A stretch of DNA of 59,688 nucleotides from a virus: IMG/VR virus record IMGVR_UViG_3300036399_001256, positions 1-59,688 of that record; one strand, written 5' to 3'. Below the pieces are notes generated by a model, which had not been told where the DNA came from, made no database searches, and was given only the letters and a program-made list of their open reading frames with translations. A program made the translations under genes and the position numbers. Positions 28,458 to 40,300 of the stretch are shown piece by piece. Position 1 is the first letter of the stretch, and the number at the start of each line of letters is the position of its first letter.

Positions 28458-29047
28458 CGAAACGTGAGCGGAGTGATTGGGTTTCTGCCGTCATGCAAGA
28501 AGTCGCCCCTGTTGACAGTGAGTCCGTGCTCCAAAGAATGGAGTTGTTATATCTGCGATCAAGGCGCAATGGATTTGATCCGACTGAGTTTACTGTGAGT
28601 CCGAGCATTGCCCATTTTTTTCAGGATGATCCTGTTGGTGCTTTGCGTCCCTACCGCAGTATCAAAGTTTCTGTTGGTCGATTGCAAATCGAGCCCGTGA
28701 TTTTGATTTCGCATGATAATCGGAATGTTCCGCCGTCATCAGGCGATGAGGTGGATGAGCGATACGAAGGATCGAAAAGCACTTTTGAATCAATTGAAAT
28801 GATGAGCGATGCGGTCGCTCTCAAATCACCCACCGCTCTAGCCGAGCAAATCGGCGGCACCCACTACAAGGATCTCGCCATCCAGCCCGCCGAGTATTGC
28901 CAGCGCAACGGCCTGTCCTACTGCGAGTCGAACGTCGTGAAGTATGTGACCCGCCACAAGAAGAAGGGCGGGCTGGAGGACATCAAGAAGGCGATTCACA
29001 ACCTGCGACTGGTGGCGCACTTCGAGTATGGGGAAGAGTTGCCATGA
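28448..29047 (+). CDS. Fusion protein: unknown N-terminus plus DUF3310 (199 aa)
   Basis: Residues about 130-199 are a clear DUF3310 (SaV-like) domain: QIGGTHYKDLAIQPAEYCQR, then VVKYVTRHKKKGGLEDIKKA. This is a phage family of unknown exact role, linked to nucleotide metabolism. The first 125 residues match nothing known to me and are clearly richer in A/T than the DNA around them. The ORF opens MGLTKRERSDW, reading straight through the junction motif at 28455. Translation could instead begin at Met16 (28493) or at MMSDAVAL just before the DUF3310 part. Confidence 0.7.
   Translation: MGLTKRERSDWVSAVMQEVAPVDSESVLQRMELLYLRSRRNGFDPTEFTVSPSIAHFFQDDPVGALRPYRSIKVSVGRLQIEPVILISHDNRNVPPSSGDEVDERYEGSKSTFESIEMMSDAVALKSPTALAEQIGGTHYKDLAIQPAEYCQRNGLSYCESNVVKYVTRHKKKGGLEDIKKAIHNLRLVAHFEYGEELP
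28455..28467 (+). promoter_or_regulatory. Junction motif TGACGAAACGTGA
   Basis: Exact core. Its TGA is the stop codon of the large terminase gene, and it also encodes L-T-K-R-E at the start of the next frame. Confidence 0.65.
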
Positions 29048-29075
29048 GTGAGTTAACGGCTAACGGACTGATTTT

Positions 29076-29708
29076 ATGAGAAACGTGAACTGCCCCAAAG
29101 CTAAAGTCTTTGTCCGCTGCGATGCGTTCGGCGGGCCTGCCGACCGATTTGAAACCGCGTGGCTTGTTTCCGTTAGAACAATGCGGAATCGCCCCTTGTG
29201 CTTCCAGGTGTGGGTGGAGAAATACGCGGCCTGCTTCGATAAGGTGCCTCCGCACTGCCTCTACTGGTATGAGCCGGAGGATGGCGCGGTTCCGTTGCCG
29301 CTCCACAAAGTCCAAATGTGGGAGTGCCTGTCGGGTTCCATTGAGGTCTGGCGCAAGGATCAGCTCAACGATGTTCCGGTGCTGGTCAACCTCGGAAAAG
29401 GAATGAAACCCATCGGTGGACACTACTGGTTCACGATTGACTTCATTCCAGAGGGGCAGGCTCAAGGGATCATGGACGTTGGGGATTCTGAGTTGTTAGA
29501 AGAACACAAGGAGGGCAACGTGATCCGGCTGGAGAATGGCCAGATTGCGATCTATCCAAACAACCGGATCAAGTGGCTTCCGGTGTCGCTTACCAAAAAG
29601 GACGCCGCTGTAACCATTCCGAATTGGGACGCAGCAACCAACGCCCAGTGGGATGAATGGTGGTCGGATTCGGACGAGCTTCTTGGTGATGCAAAATGGT
29701 CGTATTGA
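29076..29708 (+). CDS. Hypothetical protein (210 aa)
   Basis: MRNVNCPKAKVFVRCDAFGG and so on, rich in Trp and Pro (VWVEKYAACFDKVPPHCLYW; NAQWDEWWSDSDELLGDAKW). A central segment, GHYWFTIDFIPEG and GNVIRLENGQIAIYPNNRIK, looks beta-rich. No family recognised. It lies 28 bp after the DUF3310 fusion, within a group of small genes inserted between terminase and portal. Confidence 0.65.
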   Translation: MRNVNCPKAKVFVRCDAFGGPADRFETAWLVSVRTMRNRPLCFQVWVEKYAACFDKVPPHCLYWYEPEDGAVPLPLHKVQMWECLSGSIEVWRKDQLNDVPVLVNLGKGMKPIGGHYWFTIDFIPEGQAQGIMDVGDSELLEEHKEGNVIRLENGQIAIYPNNRIKWLPVSLTKKDAAVTIPNWDAATNAQWDEWWSDSDELLGDAKWSY

Positions 29709-29720
29709 TTTTTCCAAAAC

Positions 29721-29900
29721 ATGAAACCCCACCCACCCTACTTTACCCCCGCCGCCAAAGCACACCTTGTTGACCCAAAGCTGGAGGTGACCGTTCTCCC
29801 GACGCTGATGGACTGTGTTCTTGAGGCGATCAAGGTCCGTGGGTGGATACTGAACCCGAACCCGTTCGAGGGGCTCGTTGAGCTTCCGGCGTTTCAATGA
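29721..29900 (+). CDS. Small hypothetical protein (59 aa)
   Basis: Translated directly: MKPHPPYFTPAAKAHLVDPK, then LEVTVLPTLMDCVLEAIKVR and GWILNPNPFEGLVELPAFQ. No family recognised. It fits tightly between neighbours on the same strand (12 bp after the previous stop, 7 bp before the next start) and has no internal stop over 180 bases. Confidence 0.6.
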   Translation: MKPHPPYFTPAAKAHLVDPKLEVTVLPTLMDCVLEAIKVRGWILNPNPFEGLVELPAFQ

Positions 29901-29907
29901 TTTCACC

Positions 29908-30213
29908 ATGAGCCAAGAACCCCACCACATGCTCCGCCGTCGCGGTCGATTCATGATTCCTGAGAGCGTCGTGAAGCGCGATTCCGAATCCGCCAGACTC
30001 ATCCTCGCCGAATGCGTCGTTGTTTCGTGTGAGTTTTCCTTTAAGCACCGAGCGTTCATGATTGAGGCGACCAGCCATCACTTCGAAAATATCGAGGACG
30101 CGTGTGAACCCGTCGATTATTGCCCTCAGCTTTTGACGGTGAACGTCGGCACCGACGAGGAGCCGAAATACGAGAAGAGGTTTGATCAGTTCGTCCGAAT
30201 CCCTCAACCTTGA
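29908..30213 (+). CDS. Hypothetical protein (101 aa)
   Basis: MSQEPHHMLRRRGRFMIPES and so on, ending QLLTVNVGTDEEPKYEKRFD QFVRIPQP. It contains two Cys (ECVVVSCEF) and looks mainly beta. No family recognised. The TGA stop at 30211-30213 is the head of a junction motif that also forms the promoter of the next gene. The frame is open upstream of 29908 but without an ATG that avoids the preceding gene. Confidence 0.62.
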   Translation: MSQEPHHMLRRRGRFMIPESVVKRDSESARLILAECVVVSCEFSFKHRAFMIEATSHHFENIEDACEPVDYCPQLLTVNVGTDEEPKYEKRFDQFVRIPQP

Positions 30214-30238
30214 CGAAACGTCAGCTTTCCCGTATTAG
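30210..30238 (+). promoter_or_regulatory. Promoter with junction-motif -35 (TTGACG-N17-TATTAG)
   Basis: TTGACG (30210-30215) lies within TTGACGAAACGTCAG, the exact motif. TATTAG (30233-30238) follows at the ideal 17-bp spacing. The ATG of the next gene (30245) is 6 bp beyond the -10 box, so the transcript would begin at or within a base or two of the start codon. It probably drives the genes for the disordered protein, the giant protein and the portal. Confidence 0.65.
30211..30223 (+). promoter_or_regulatory. Junction motif TGACGAAACGTCA (perfect palindrome)
   Basis: Exact core with perfect 5-bp arms. It supplies the TGA stop of the gene at 29908-30213. Confidence 0.7.
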
Positions 30239-30244
30239 CAACGC

Positions 30245-31336
30245 ATGGCTGAGACGATCATTCCCGAAGGGCGCGGCAGGGCAGAAGCGATGCGGACATT
30301 TCTGGCTACCGGAGGGGAGCGTGTTTCCCGTGGTGGTTCTCGCTACCCGGGGTATCGCTACACCCAGGGGGCGCTCAAGGGCATGACCCAAGAGCAGGCC
30401 GAAGCGGAGTTTGAGAATCGGTGGGCTGGCGCATCCGGCGCGATCAAGGACAAGTATGCGCGGCAGGCATCGCCCGAGGGTGTGCTGTCGCCGTCTGAGA
30501 TGAAGCGATATCAGGGGCCGAAACCCGCCCTCCCCAAGCCTCCCGCCAGTTCTGTCAGAACGGCCGACGGACTGGCTTTTCGTGATGGTGCTGGAATTGT
30601 TTTGCCTCCTGCCGCCCCCCGGCCAGCACCGAAGCCAATGGATATTTCCAATGAACCCGGTGTCAGCGGAATGGTTCAAGGGCCGCCCACTCCAGCCGTG
30701 AGCGCCGAGATAGCCAAGCGGTCAACGGTCGTCGGGCCACCCGCCACCACCGCGCCCACGGGCTACGCTGGTCCCACCGCCCCGCGCATCAACCGCCTGA
30801 CCGGTCTGCCGTTCGGCTACCAACCTGGCGACAAACTCCCTGACGGCGCATCCCCGGCGATGCAATCAGCCGCCGCCGGATCCGCTCGCAACATGGAAGC
30901 CGCCGACCAAGCGCCCCGTGCCACTGACGCCGAAGCCGCCGCCGTCACCCGGATGATGGAGCGCGACGGTGCCATCCCCACCAAGCCCGGACCAACCTAC
31001 GCCGGTCCCCGCCCATCCAAACCGATGGGCACCGTTCGGAAGGATGGCTACAAGCCACGCTCCGATGCCGAGGACCGCCAGCGCGAGCAGGAATCAGCCA
31101 CTGCCCGCGAAACCGGCACGATGGGCACTTACTTCACGAAGCAGGGTCAGCCTGAAATGGCCAAGGCGTTCAAGGACCGAGTCACTCCAGAGCAGCAGAA
31201 GAGCATGTCTGAGTTTACTGGTTCCGCCCCCCGCGCAATGCGGGTGCTCACTCCTGAACAATTCGCCGCTGAATCTTCACCGCCTGCCGCCCCCGCCGCC
31301 CCCCGCACCGGATTTGCCCTCGCCCGCCGCCGCTGA
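30245..31336 (+). CDS. Pro/Ala-rich, largely disordered protein, probably virion-associated (363 aa)
   Basis: An ordered N-terminus (residues 1-70, SRYPGYRYTQGALKGMTQEQ) is followed by long Pro/Ala-rich stretches (PKPALPKPPASS, LPPAAPRPAPKP) and a charged helix near the end (DAEDRQREQESATARETGT). No enzyme domain is seen. It lies 11 bp before the giant polyvalent gene and follows a strong promoter. It may be packaged with that protein or act as its chaperone; both are inferences from position. Confidence 0.65.
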   Translation: MAETIIPEGRGRAEAMRTFLATGGERVSRGGSRYPGYRYTQGALKGMTQEQAEAEFENRWAGASGAIKDKYARQASPEGVLSPSEMKRYQGPKPALPKPPASSVRTADGLAFRDGAGIVLPPAAPRPAPKPMDISNEPGVSGMVQGPPTPAVSAEIAKRSTVVGPPATTAPTGYAGPTAPRINRLTGLPFGYQPGDKLPDGASPAMQSAAAGSARNMEAADQAPRATDAEAAAVTRMMERDGAIPTKPGPTYAGPRPSKPMGTVRKDGYKPRSDAEDRQREQESATARETGTMGTYFTKQGQPEMAKAFKDRVTPEQQKSMSEFTGSAPRAMRVLTPEQFAAESSPPAAPAAPRTGFALARRR

Positions 31337-31347
31337 CCCTCACCACC

Positions 31348-34300
31348 ATGGAATCCCCCTTTCGACCAAAGCCCGAAGCCGCATCCCCAAAAGGTGAAGC
31401 AGTCGCCGAGGGTGTCACCCCGAGCACCCAAAGCGGCATTTTCTCAGCAAAACTTGGCACGCCGACGTGGCGGAAATTCGTCGCCAACCAGGCGTTCGCC
31501 GAGTCCAACCGTGGTGCGATCGCTGCCGAGAACGAATACACCGACCGCATCGCCCGCGAGAACACCGCCGCCCGCCGCGCCCCCGCCGCCGACCCGGTCG
31601 AATCGTTGGAGGAGAAATTCGGTGGCGACAACGGCAGGCTGTTCCGCAAGATCGGGAAGAACGTCGAAACGCTCGACCCGGAACAATTTGCCGATGACCC
31701 CAAGGTCGGCCCCTACGCCCGCAAAACCCTGTTTGATCGGGAACGGCGCAAGGCGCTCAAGGACGCCGAGGATTTGGATTTCAGGTTGCGCGATCCGTCA
31801 TTGCGCGTGAATCAGCTCTCACCGAAGGAGCGTGCCGACGCCGAGACGGAGTTGGGCATGATCGGTGACTCTCCAGACTATGCGGAGCAAGCCGCGGCGC
31901 TGCGTGAGCGCATCCGCAAGGATGATGAGGTGCGGAAAATGGAGCAGGAGGCGTTCAACGCCAAAGGCCGCGCCCGCGAATTTGAATCCGCTGACCCGGA
32001 TCAATGGTGGCAGTCGAAGCGGAGCCAACCATCCGCCGCCGTGCCGGATGCCCGCGCCATGCAGCAAGCCGCCGACGTGGCCGACGACTCCGCAGCGCGT
32101 GAGATGCGGGAGATTGAATCGCGACTCGCCAATGGTGTGACCGGGACCGAACTCGACACAGCCAAAGCCCGCATGGCCGAACTTGCGGACGCCCGGAAAC
32201 AGATCGCCGACGCCCGCCGCGCCGGTGATGAGCAGGTTGCCAGCGTGCAGGCGCGGGCAAAGCAACAAGTGACTCGCCAATCGGAAGCAGCGGTTCGGGC
32301 AAAAATCGCAACTCAAGGCGGAGTTGATTTGTCCGGAGTGAAGCCAGGCATGGCTGAGGCAGTAAAAACCGGACTCAACAACATGACAGGCGGCGACGCC
32401 GCGTATCGCGCCAACAGGTTGATTGCAGCGGATGGCGGCAGGGTGAACGCCCGGAAAAACCTTCAGACTCGCCTTGAGAATGCTCAAAACCGCAGCCCGA
32501 ATCTCGGTGGAAGCATCAAGGATGGCGGCAAGGATATTAACGACCGAGATCGCCAATATGAGATTTCCAACCTTCGCGAAACCCTCAAGGCACTTGATAC
32601 CCAAGAAAAGGCATTCAAGGAATCTGGGATTACCGATCCAGCTGAAATGGACCGCATTCTTGCGGACGCTTCCAAGGAAAACGAGTGGACGGAAAACGAC
32701 AGCGACAACATCCGGCAGCTTTCGACCGGCGAAATCGCCATCAATCCGGCCCGTGTTTTCGGCCAGAGAGACGCAATAATTGCAGCAATCAACGCTTCGA
32801 GCAGCAGCAAGGAAGACAAGGAAAGTGCCGTCGCCCGCTTGGATGCGATGCGCGAAAGCATGGCGGATAAAATCGCCAACGACACTTACTATGCCGACAG
32901 CGGTTTCGCGAAATTCGAGCAGGCAAAAGCAGCCGCCGGAGTGACTGATAAACTGCAAATTCTGGACGAATGGAGCGCCAGTCAGAAGGATCGGAACTGG
33001 GTTTTCAAAGCCGGTGACGCCATCAAGACCGGCTTGGCAACTGGGACAATCGGGGTTTATAAAACCGTCGTCGGCGGGGTCGCTGGCGGAGCTGCACTGG
33101 TTGGCGCTGAAGGCGTGGCGAAGGAGATGGGTGGTGAGCAGCAATTTCTTGCGGATGCGATTTCCAACATTGGAGAGGCGGGAAAACAGCGGGGTTTAAC
33201 TGGTGGCTACGGTCTAACTTCTGAGCTTTCTCAGACCGTTACCCAAATGGCTCCAATGCTGATCGGTGGTCAAGTGGCGGCTGGCTTGAAAGGTATCTCC
33301 CGAACCGTTGTTGGCGGCATGTCGGTTTATGGATGGGCGGCAGCTCAGGGTTATGAATCGAAACTCGCCGATGCGGTTTCGTATGCTGAGGCAGAAAAAG
33401 GCAGCAAGCTCACCCGCAATGAAATTGCCGCAGTGCTTGGTGACGGCACCGTGCAAACCGCTGCATTTCTCAACGGCGCACAAACAGCGATTCTGGCAAA
33501 AATCCTTGGAGGTGGCGCGGAGCGGGCGGCACTTGGCGGCAAAAACGTGCTTGGCAAGCAGGTTTCGTCAATGACCGTGAAGGATTTCGTGAAGGGTGGG
33601 GGACTTGCAGCCGCGAAAGACGGCACGCTTCGCAAAGAGCTTGGTGCAATGGCGAAGACGATTTTCTTGGATGCCACTGATGAGGCTATTGAGGAATTCA
33701 CCAACCAGATGCTTGATGGGATCATTAGCGTCGCAGTTCTGGGTGAGGACATGAAGTTTGGCGACCTGCTTTATGAATCAGCCTATGCAGGCGGGCTTGG
33801 GGCGCTTGTGGGGGGGGCGCTTCCTCAATTTCGAAAATCAAATCGCCCTGCCGCGCCCAACTCTCCCGGCTCGCAACCAAAAGTTCAAGAGTTGGTAGCC
33901 ACAGCTCTCACTGCCGAAGACCCCGACGCCCCACCACCCACCGAGGACGAAGTCCGCGCCGCCGAATCCATCACCCCGGAGAACTCCGGTGCTGCCGACA
34001 TCGCCGATGGTGTGTTGATTGAGCGCGAGCTTGCGGAGGTCGTCGCCGCCGAAGAATCCGCGCTGGCCGACGCCGAACAGGCGGTGGTCGATGCTCAGGC
34101 GACCGGCGACAAGACCCTCATCAGCGCCGCCGAGGGGGCGCTTGAGAAAATTCAAACCACCGGCCCCGCCGCTCCCCGTGTCCGCGCCGTGCTGAAAATC
34201 GCCGGTGGCCAAGCACTCTCCGACCTCGCCGACGCCGAAGCGCGGTCGCTGGGGTTCACCACCGAAGGCAAGCCACTCCCCGCCACCGACCTGAAAGCCG

Positions 34301-37300
34301 TGGGGCTCACCAAGCCACTCGTCCGCGCCGGTGCCGATGGCTCCGCCGTGCTGCTGGATGAGGCGCTGTCGATGGTCGAGAAGATTTCCCCCCGCGCCCG
34401 TGGCCGGGTGAAGCTCACCGAGGCGGAAGCGTTTGCGAAGTCGAAGGAACGCGCCGAAGCAGCGAATCAAGAGTGGGATGTCGAGTTGGCCGATGGCGGC
34501 ACCGTCCGCGTCCGCGCCGCCGACGAAACCGCCGCCGAAGAAGAAGCCGCCGCGACCGCGACCGGCCGCATCGTTCAAGGGACCGCCCGCAAAACCAATG
34601 AGCCGAACACACCGCAAAACGAATCACTTGCACCGGTGCCATTGCCATCGATGCCAGAAGGGGCGACGGGGACCAAGGGTGCTCAGCCTACTGGCGGCAA
34701 TGCTGCTGGAGTTGGGACTTCCCAAACGCGCCCCAAAGGTGAAGTGAGCGCCATCGATGCCGCCCGCAAGCGCATCACCAAAATCAAAAAATCTCCGGCA
34801 CTCCGCGACCTCATCGCCGACGTGTCCTCGCCGGAAGCCCGCGCCGCCACCACGGAAGCCGGGATCGTCATCAACCCCGAGCGCATCGTGAACGAAGCGA
34901 TGGCCGGCGGCATGAAGCCCACCCAAGCCGCCGAATACTTCGCCCGCGTGCTCGATGAGGAAGTCCGCCACCTTGCCCACCTCCAATCCGCCCGGAAACT
35001 GTGGGAGGAAGCTGGATCGCCGGGAGTGCTGGAGGAATGGCGTGCCGCTCACTACGGGGCGATCTGGAATGAGGATTTCGTCGGCACCGGCAAAGACAAA
35101 ATCATCCGCGATCTCTACGCCAGGGACGCCACCAAGCAAAAAGACCTGAAAAAATTCGACTCTCTGCCCGATTGGCAAAAGGCCATGGAGGGCATCCGCA
35201 TGATGTCCCAGGGCGACAAGGTAACTGAGCAGGCGAAGCTGTGGCTCAACATCAGCGAGAAGCTCCGCAGCGCACTGCAAGCCGCCCTCGATGCCCTCAA
35301 GTCGCTCATCGCCGACATCGATTCTCTCCCGTCCCTCAAAGCCGAAATCACCAACCTTGAAAATGCCCTCCGAGAAATCACCAGCACTCCGAATTCAGGA
35401 AATCGTCCAGCGAAGCCGCCTCAAGGCAAAACGGGTGATGGAACTCGCCCAAAGCCCGGAAAGCCCAGTGCTGAAACTCCGAACGATGGCCGGACTGAAT
35501 CAGGAGCAGGCGGAGGAACTGGTGTCGCTGTTGGCGACCGGGTCGAGTTCGACCGCAAAGGCGAGCGGCTGACCGGCGTCGTGGATTTGATCCGCGGTGA
35601 CGTGCTCCGGGTGAAGCTGGATGCGCCGGACTCCGAGAACGTGCCTACGCGCATGGTCCGCGCCGATGTCGTGACGGTGCTGGCGGGCGCGAAGGAAATG
35701 AAGGGCGAGAAGATCGACAAGGAATGGGTCGCATTCTCCCCTGAAAGCGGAAGCCTTGGCATTCCTCGCGATATGATGCCCCAGATCAAATCCGAGAATC
35801 GCGGGGCGATGGTGAATTTCCTGAACGCCCGCGGCGTTGCCCATGCCGCCGACGAAGTGCCCGCCGCATCACTCAAGCCGACCCAGCTCGAATACTCCCC
35901 CGCCAAAGTTGCCAAGGCCAAGGCGTTTGAGGGCGGAAATCGCTCCATTCTGATTTCCTCCGATGGCCACATCGTTGACGGTCATCATCAGTGGATGGCC
36001 GCGCTGGAGAAGGGCGAGAACATCGCCGTGATCCGACTGAACGCACCGATCCGCGACCTGTTGCCCATGGTGCTGGAAATGCCGAGCACGGAGACGGCGG
36101 GGGGCGCGAATGAAAGCAAACCGCCGAAAGCTTCAAATCCAGTGCCTGAAATTAAAGGCGAAGAGATCGAGTTTGTCGTTCAGCCTTTGCGCCCCGGTGC
36201 TCCAAGCGAAACAATCAAAATCCCGGCGAAGCCTCAAACTATCGGGCGCGGATCACTGGTTTCATGGACGGATCAAAACGGCACGGAACGCCAAGGGCGG
36301 GTTGAATATGTCGTCGAGCGCGGAGACATCATCCCCGGCGTAGTCACCAAGCCGACCAAGTTCTATTCAGTCAATTCCAATGGTGCGAGCTTTGACGTGT
36401 CGGAAGAAAACGAGACGTTGCGGAGGATCGAAAAGCTGGATGAGCAAGCTGCTGCTCCAACCGTCAAGGAATCCTTGACAGTTCAACTCTCCGAAGCCGA
36501 CCAAGCCGCGCTCGACCTGATGTCGGACATCATCCCCGGCCTTCAAACCGCACCGCTCCCCGGAGCCGACAACTACAAGCAGGCTCTTCCCCCCGGGAAA
36601 ATCGCAGGGTTGATTTCGGTTGCTCAGAAATACATCACCGAGGGAATCAATACTCCCGAGGCATTTGCAGAACGATTCAGCAAACTGGCTGGTGGCCAAC
36701 TCATGCCATTTACCCAAGCGTTCTGGGGTGCGTTCGTCATCGTTGATCCAACGGTGAACGCCTCGCCGGATTGGGCTGGGATTTACGGTCGTCTTGACAA
36801 TTCTGGCGCGAAAGAGGAGGGTGCCACCGATGACAACGCGCCTCAATCCAGCCTTGGTGGTCAAAGTTCGCAAGCAGGTGATCGCGTGGAACCGGGAACT
36901 CAGGGATCCGTGGATTCCATCACCGGCGGCACTCTCAATCGCCCAAACGATCAAGGGCAGCAGTCCGACGATGGCAACGCTTCTGACCAAAGCGGAGATT
37001 CTGGAGCCGTGGGCGGAAATGCTTCACGACCAGGTTCTGCTTCTGATGAAGCGGGAGGTGGATCAGGGCCGGGAAGCCGGGGAGGCACTCAACCGGGCAA
37101 TGCTGGAACTGGTTCCGGCAACGCCGGAGACGGAAGCGGAGTGGCTGGAAGCGAACAGCCTACCCACTCGCCCGGAAGAACTGGCTACCGCCTGACCGAC
37201 CCTGAAACGATTCTTGGATCAAAGGGTCCGAAAGATCGGTTTGCCCGCAACCGCAAGGCACTCGAAACCTACGACAAGGTCTTTTCCGAAGGGCGGGATC

Positions 37301-40300
37301 CGACTTCCGAAGAGCTCGACGCACTTGCCGCCTACATTGGCTGGGGAAGCTTCGGCCAAGAACTTTTCCAAGGCTCATGGGATCGACCAAACCCCAAGAA
37401 CGAATGGGAGAAAGAAAGTGAGTGGCTTCGCGATCACTTAGGTAAAGAGGGATGGGAAAGCATCCGTGATTCGATCATCAACGCCCACTACACGGACCCG
37501 CCGCACGTAAAAGCCCTTTGGGATATTGTGCAGCACCTCGGATTCCAAGGCGGACGGACACTTGAACCATCTATGGGGATTGGCAATTTCTTCGGACTGA
37601 TGCCCGACATCATTCGCTCCAAGAGCTCGCTCACCGGAATCGAATTGGATCGGGTTGTCGGAGGAATGGCGAAAATGCTCTACCCTGACGCGAACATTCG
37701 GATCATGGGTTACGAGAAGAGCGCCACGGCGGACAATTTCTACGACCTCATCATCGGTAACTGGCCTTTTGCTAAAGACGGCCCCAGCGATCCGCGCTAC
37801 AACCACCTTGGCCTTTCCCTGCATGATTACTTCTTCGTCAAGGCGCTCGACCAAGTGCGCCCTGGCGGATTGGTCATTGGGATCACATCGTCCGGAACGA
37901 TGGACAAAAAAGGCCAGGTTGCCCGGCGGCAAATGGCCAAGCGGGCAGAGTTGGTAGGAGCATTCCGATTCCCTACGGGCGCGTTCAAAGGCTACGCCGG
38001 AACGTCCGTCGTCACCGATGTCCTTGTTCTCAAAAAGCGCGCTGAGCAGTTATCGGACGCGGCGGAAGAGGATTGGATCGGTACCGAGCGCATCGGCGAG
38101 GAAGGAAGGTCTTTCAACGCGAATCTCTACTGGCGAAACAACCCGGACCATGTTCTCGGAGAAATGAAGTTCGGTAGTGGTACGACGTTCGGCCGCGCCG
38201 GGATGATCGTGAACCGCCCCGACAACTACGAGGCATTGCTTTCGGGTATCACATCTAAACTGCCCGCCGACATCTACTCGGACACACGCCCCGTGGCAGA
38301 GCGAAAGGTTTTCCAGAATCGCCAAGACGGGATGGCGCAAAACAGCGTCGTGTTTGAAAAAGGCGATGAAGTAAACCCGGAGGGATTCTACATCGTCCGC
38401 GGTGAGCAATTGCAACCACTCGGAAACCTCTTCCGGTGGGAACTGAAGGACGATGCTAAGACCGCCAAACGGGCGGAGGAACTTAAAAGCCTGTTGGAAA
38501 TCAGGGAACAGGTCCGCGCTTTGCTTGATTCCCAGCGGAACAATTCGACCGATGCGGAAAGCCTGCGGGCGGATGCGCTGAAGAGCTATCAGGCTTTTGC
38601 CAAAAAGCATGGCGGCATCGGCAATTCATTCATGATCACCGCGCTCGACAAGGCTGGTGATCCGATGGCGCTGACGCTGCGGAACCTGGAGCGGAAAGAA
38701 GGCAAGAAATACGTCCCGCGCGACATCCTCCTGAAAGACATCATGCGCCGTCAGGTGGTTGATGCGAAGGGCAACATCGAAGATGCTTACGCACTCCAGC
38801 GTAACGAAAGCACCGCCCTCGACCTTGAGCGCATCGCTGAAATGTCGGGATCTACCACGCAGGAAGTCACCGACCGACTTCTTGAGTTGAATCAGATCTA
38901 CATGACACCATCCGGGGTGTGGGAAGTCGGCGAGGAATATCTTGGCGGAAATGTCCGCCGGAAACTACGCGAGGCGAAGGATGCGAAAGAGCAGGGATTC
39001 GAGATGGATCGCAACATTGCGGCGCTCGAAAACATCCAGCCTGCCGACGTCGCCTATTTTGAGATCGAAGTTCAAATGGGTGCTTCGTGGATCGCGCGGG
39101 AGGACTATCTTGGATACGTTTCCCACTTGTTGGGGGCAGACCCGGCAAACGCGGAACAGAATTTCACCCTCGTCAAAGGATCATCGGGATGGAACTTTAA
39201 GGTCAACAATTCAGTGCTTGGCCGGAGCACCAACGCCCAAGAAAAATGGGGCGTTTCGCAACTGCCGTTCGCTAAGATTTTTCAAGCCGCAATGAACGGC
39301 ACGCAGGTCAAGGTATGGTATCCAAAAGATCAGGATGGTCGGGTAGAGCTTAACGAGGACGCGACCAAAATCGCCAACGGCAAGATCGATTCCATCCGTG
39401 AAGAACTTGCCGAGTGGCTCTGGTCCGATCCCGAGCGCACCGGGCGACTCTCCAACGACTACAACGAGGTGATGAACTCGGAAGTCACGCCGAAGCGTGA
39501 TGGTAGCCACCTGCGGCTTGAAGGACTCACTTTGTCACTTGGGAAGAGCGAATTCGATTTCCGGGAGCACCAGAAAAACGCGGTGTGGCGATTCATTATG
39601 GACGGCAAGGGCGTCGGCGCGCACGAAGTCGGCACTGGCAAGACTTTTACCATGGCGGGTCTTGCCGTCGAAGGTCGGCGACTTGGAAAATTCCGCAAAA
39701 CCCTGATCTTCGCCCACAACGCCAATTCCCAAGCGGTTTATGAGGAATTCCAGATGGCTTACCCAAACGGGAAATTCCTCTATATCAACAATCTCAGCCC
39801 GGAAAACCGTGACGCTTCCCTCCGGCAAATCGCATTGGATGAATGGGATGCCGTGATCGTTCCGCATTCGCTGGTTGATCGCTTCTCGCTCTCCGAGGCA
39901 AGTCTGATGGAGGTGGCGAACAAGCAGATCATTGCGCTTGAAAACGAAATCGCCGAAGCCCTCAACGACATTGGCTATGAAGGCGAACTTGACTTGGATG
40001 ACTCGAAGGCAGTCGCCCAGGCGCTAAAATACGTCAAGGACTCCTACACAGCGAAGGAGCTGGTCAAGCAGCGCCTGAAAATCGTCAAGCGGATCAAAGA
40101 CAAGGCCGCGAAGTCACAGGCCGACGGCGCGATTCTTTTCGAGGAATTGGGGGTCGATAACATCATTGTCGATGAAGCTCACGTCTTCAAAAAGATCAAC
40201 CTTGCCACCCGCAAGGACATCAAGGGGCTGAACAAGGTGGAAAGCGGCATCGGCTGGCAGATGGGCGCTCTTACCGACTACGTGAAGAGCCGCAACGGCG

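Noticed and set aside
8852-29900. Three genes of exactly 59 codons (8852, 21774, 29721) as a related family
   Set aside because: Their sequences are unrelated. The shared length only reflects that I looked for genes just under a 60-codon limit.
37740-37765. GNWPF in the methyltransferase as a disabled NPPF motif
   Set aside because: N-x-P-F variants are normal in methyltransferase-helicase and polyvalent proteins, so this does not indicate loss of activity.
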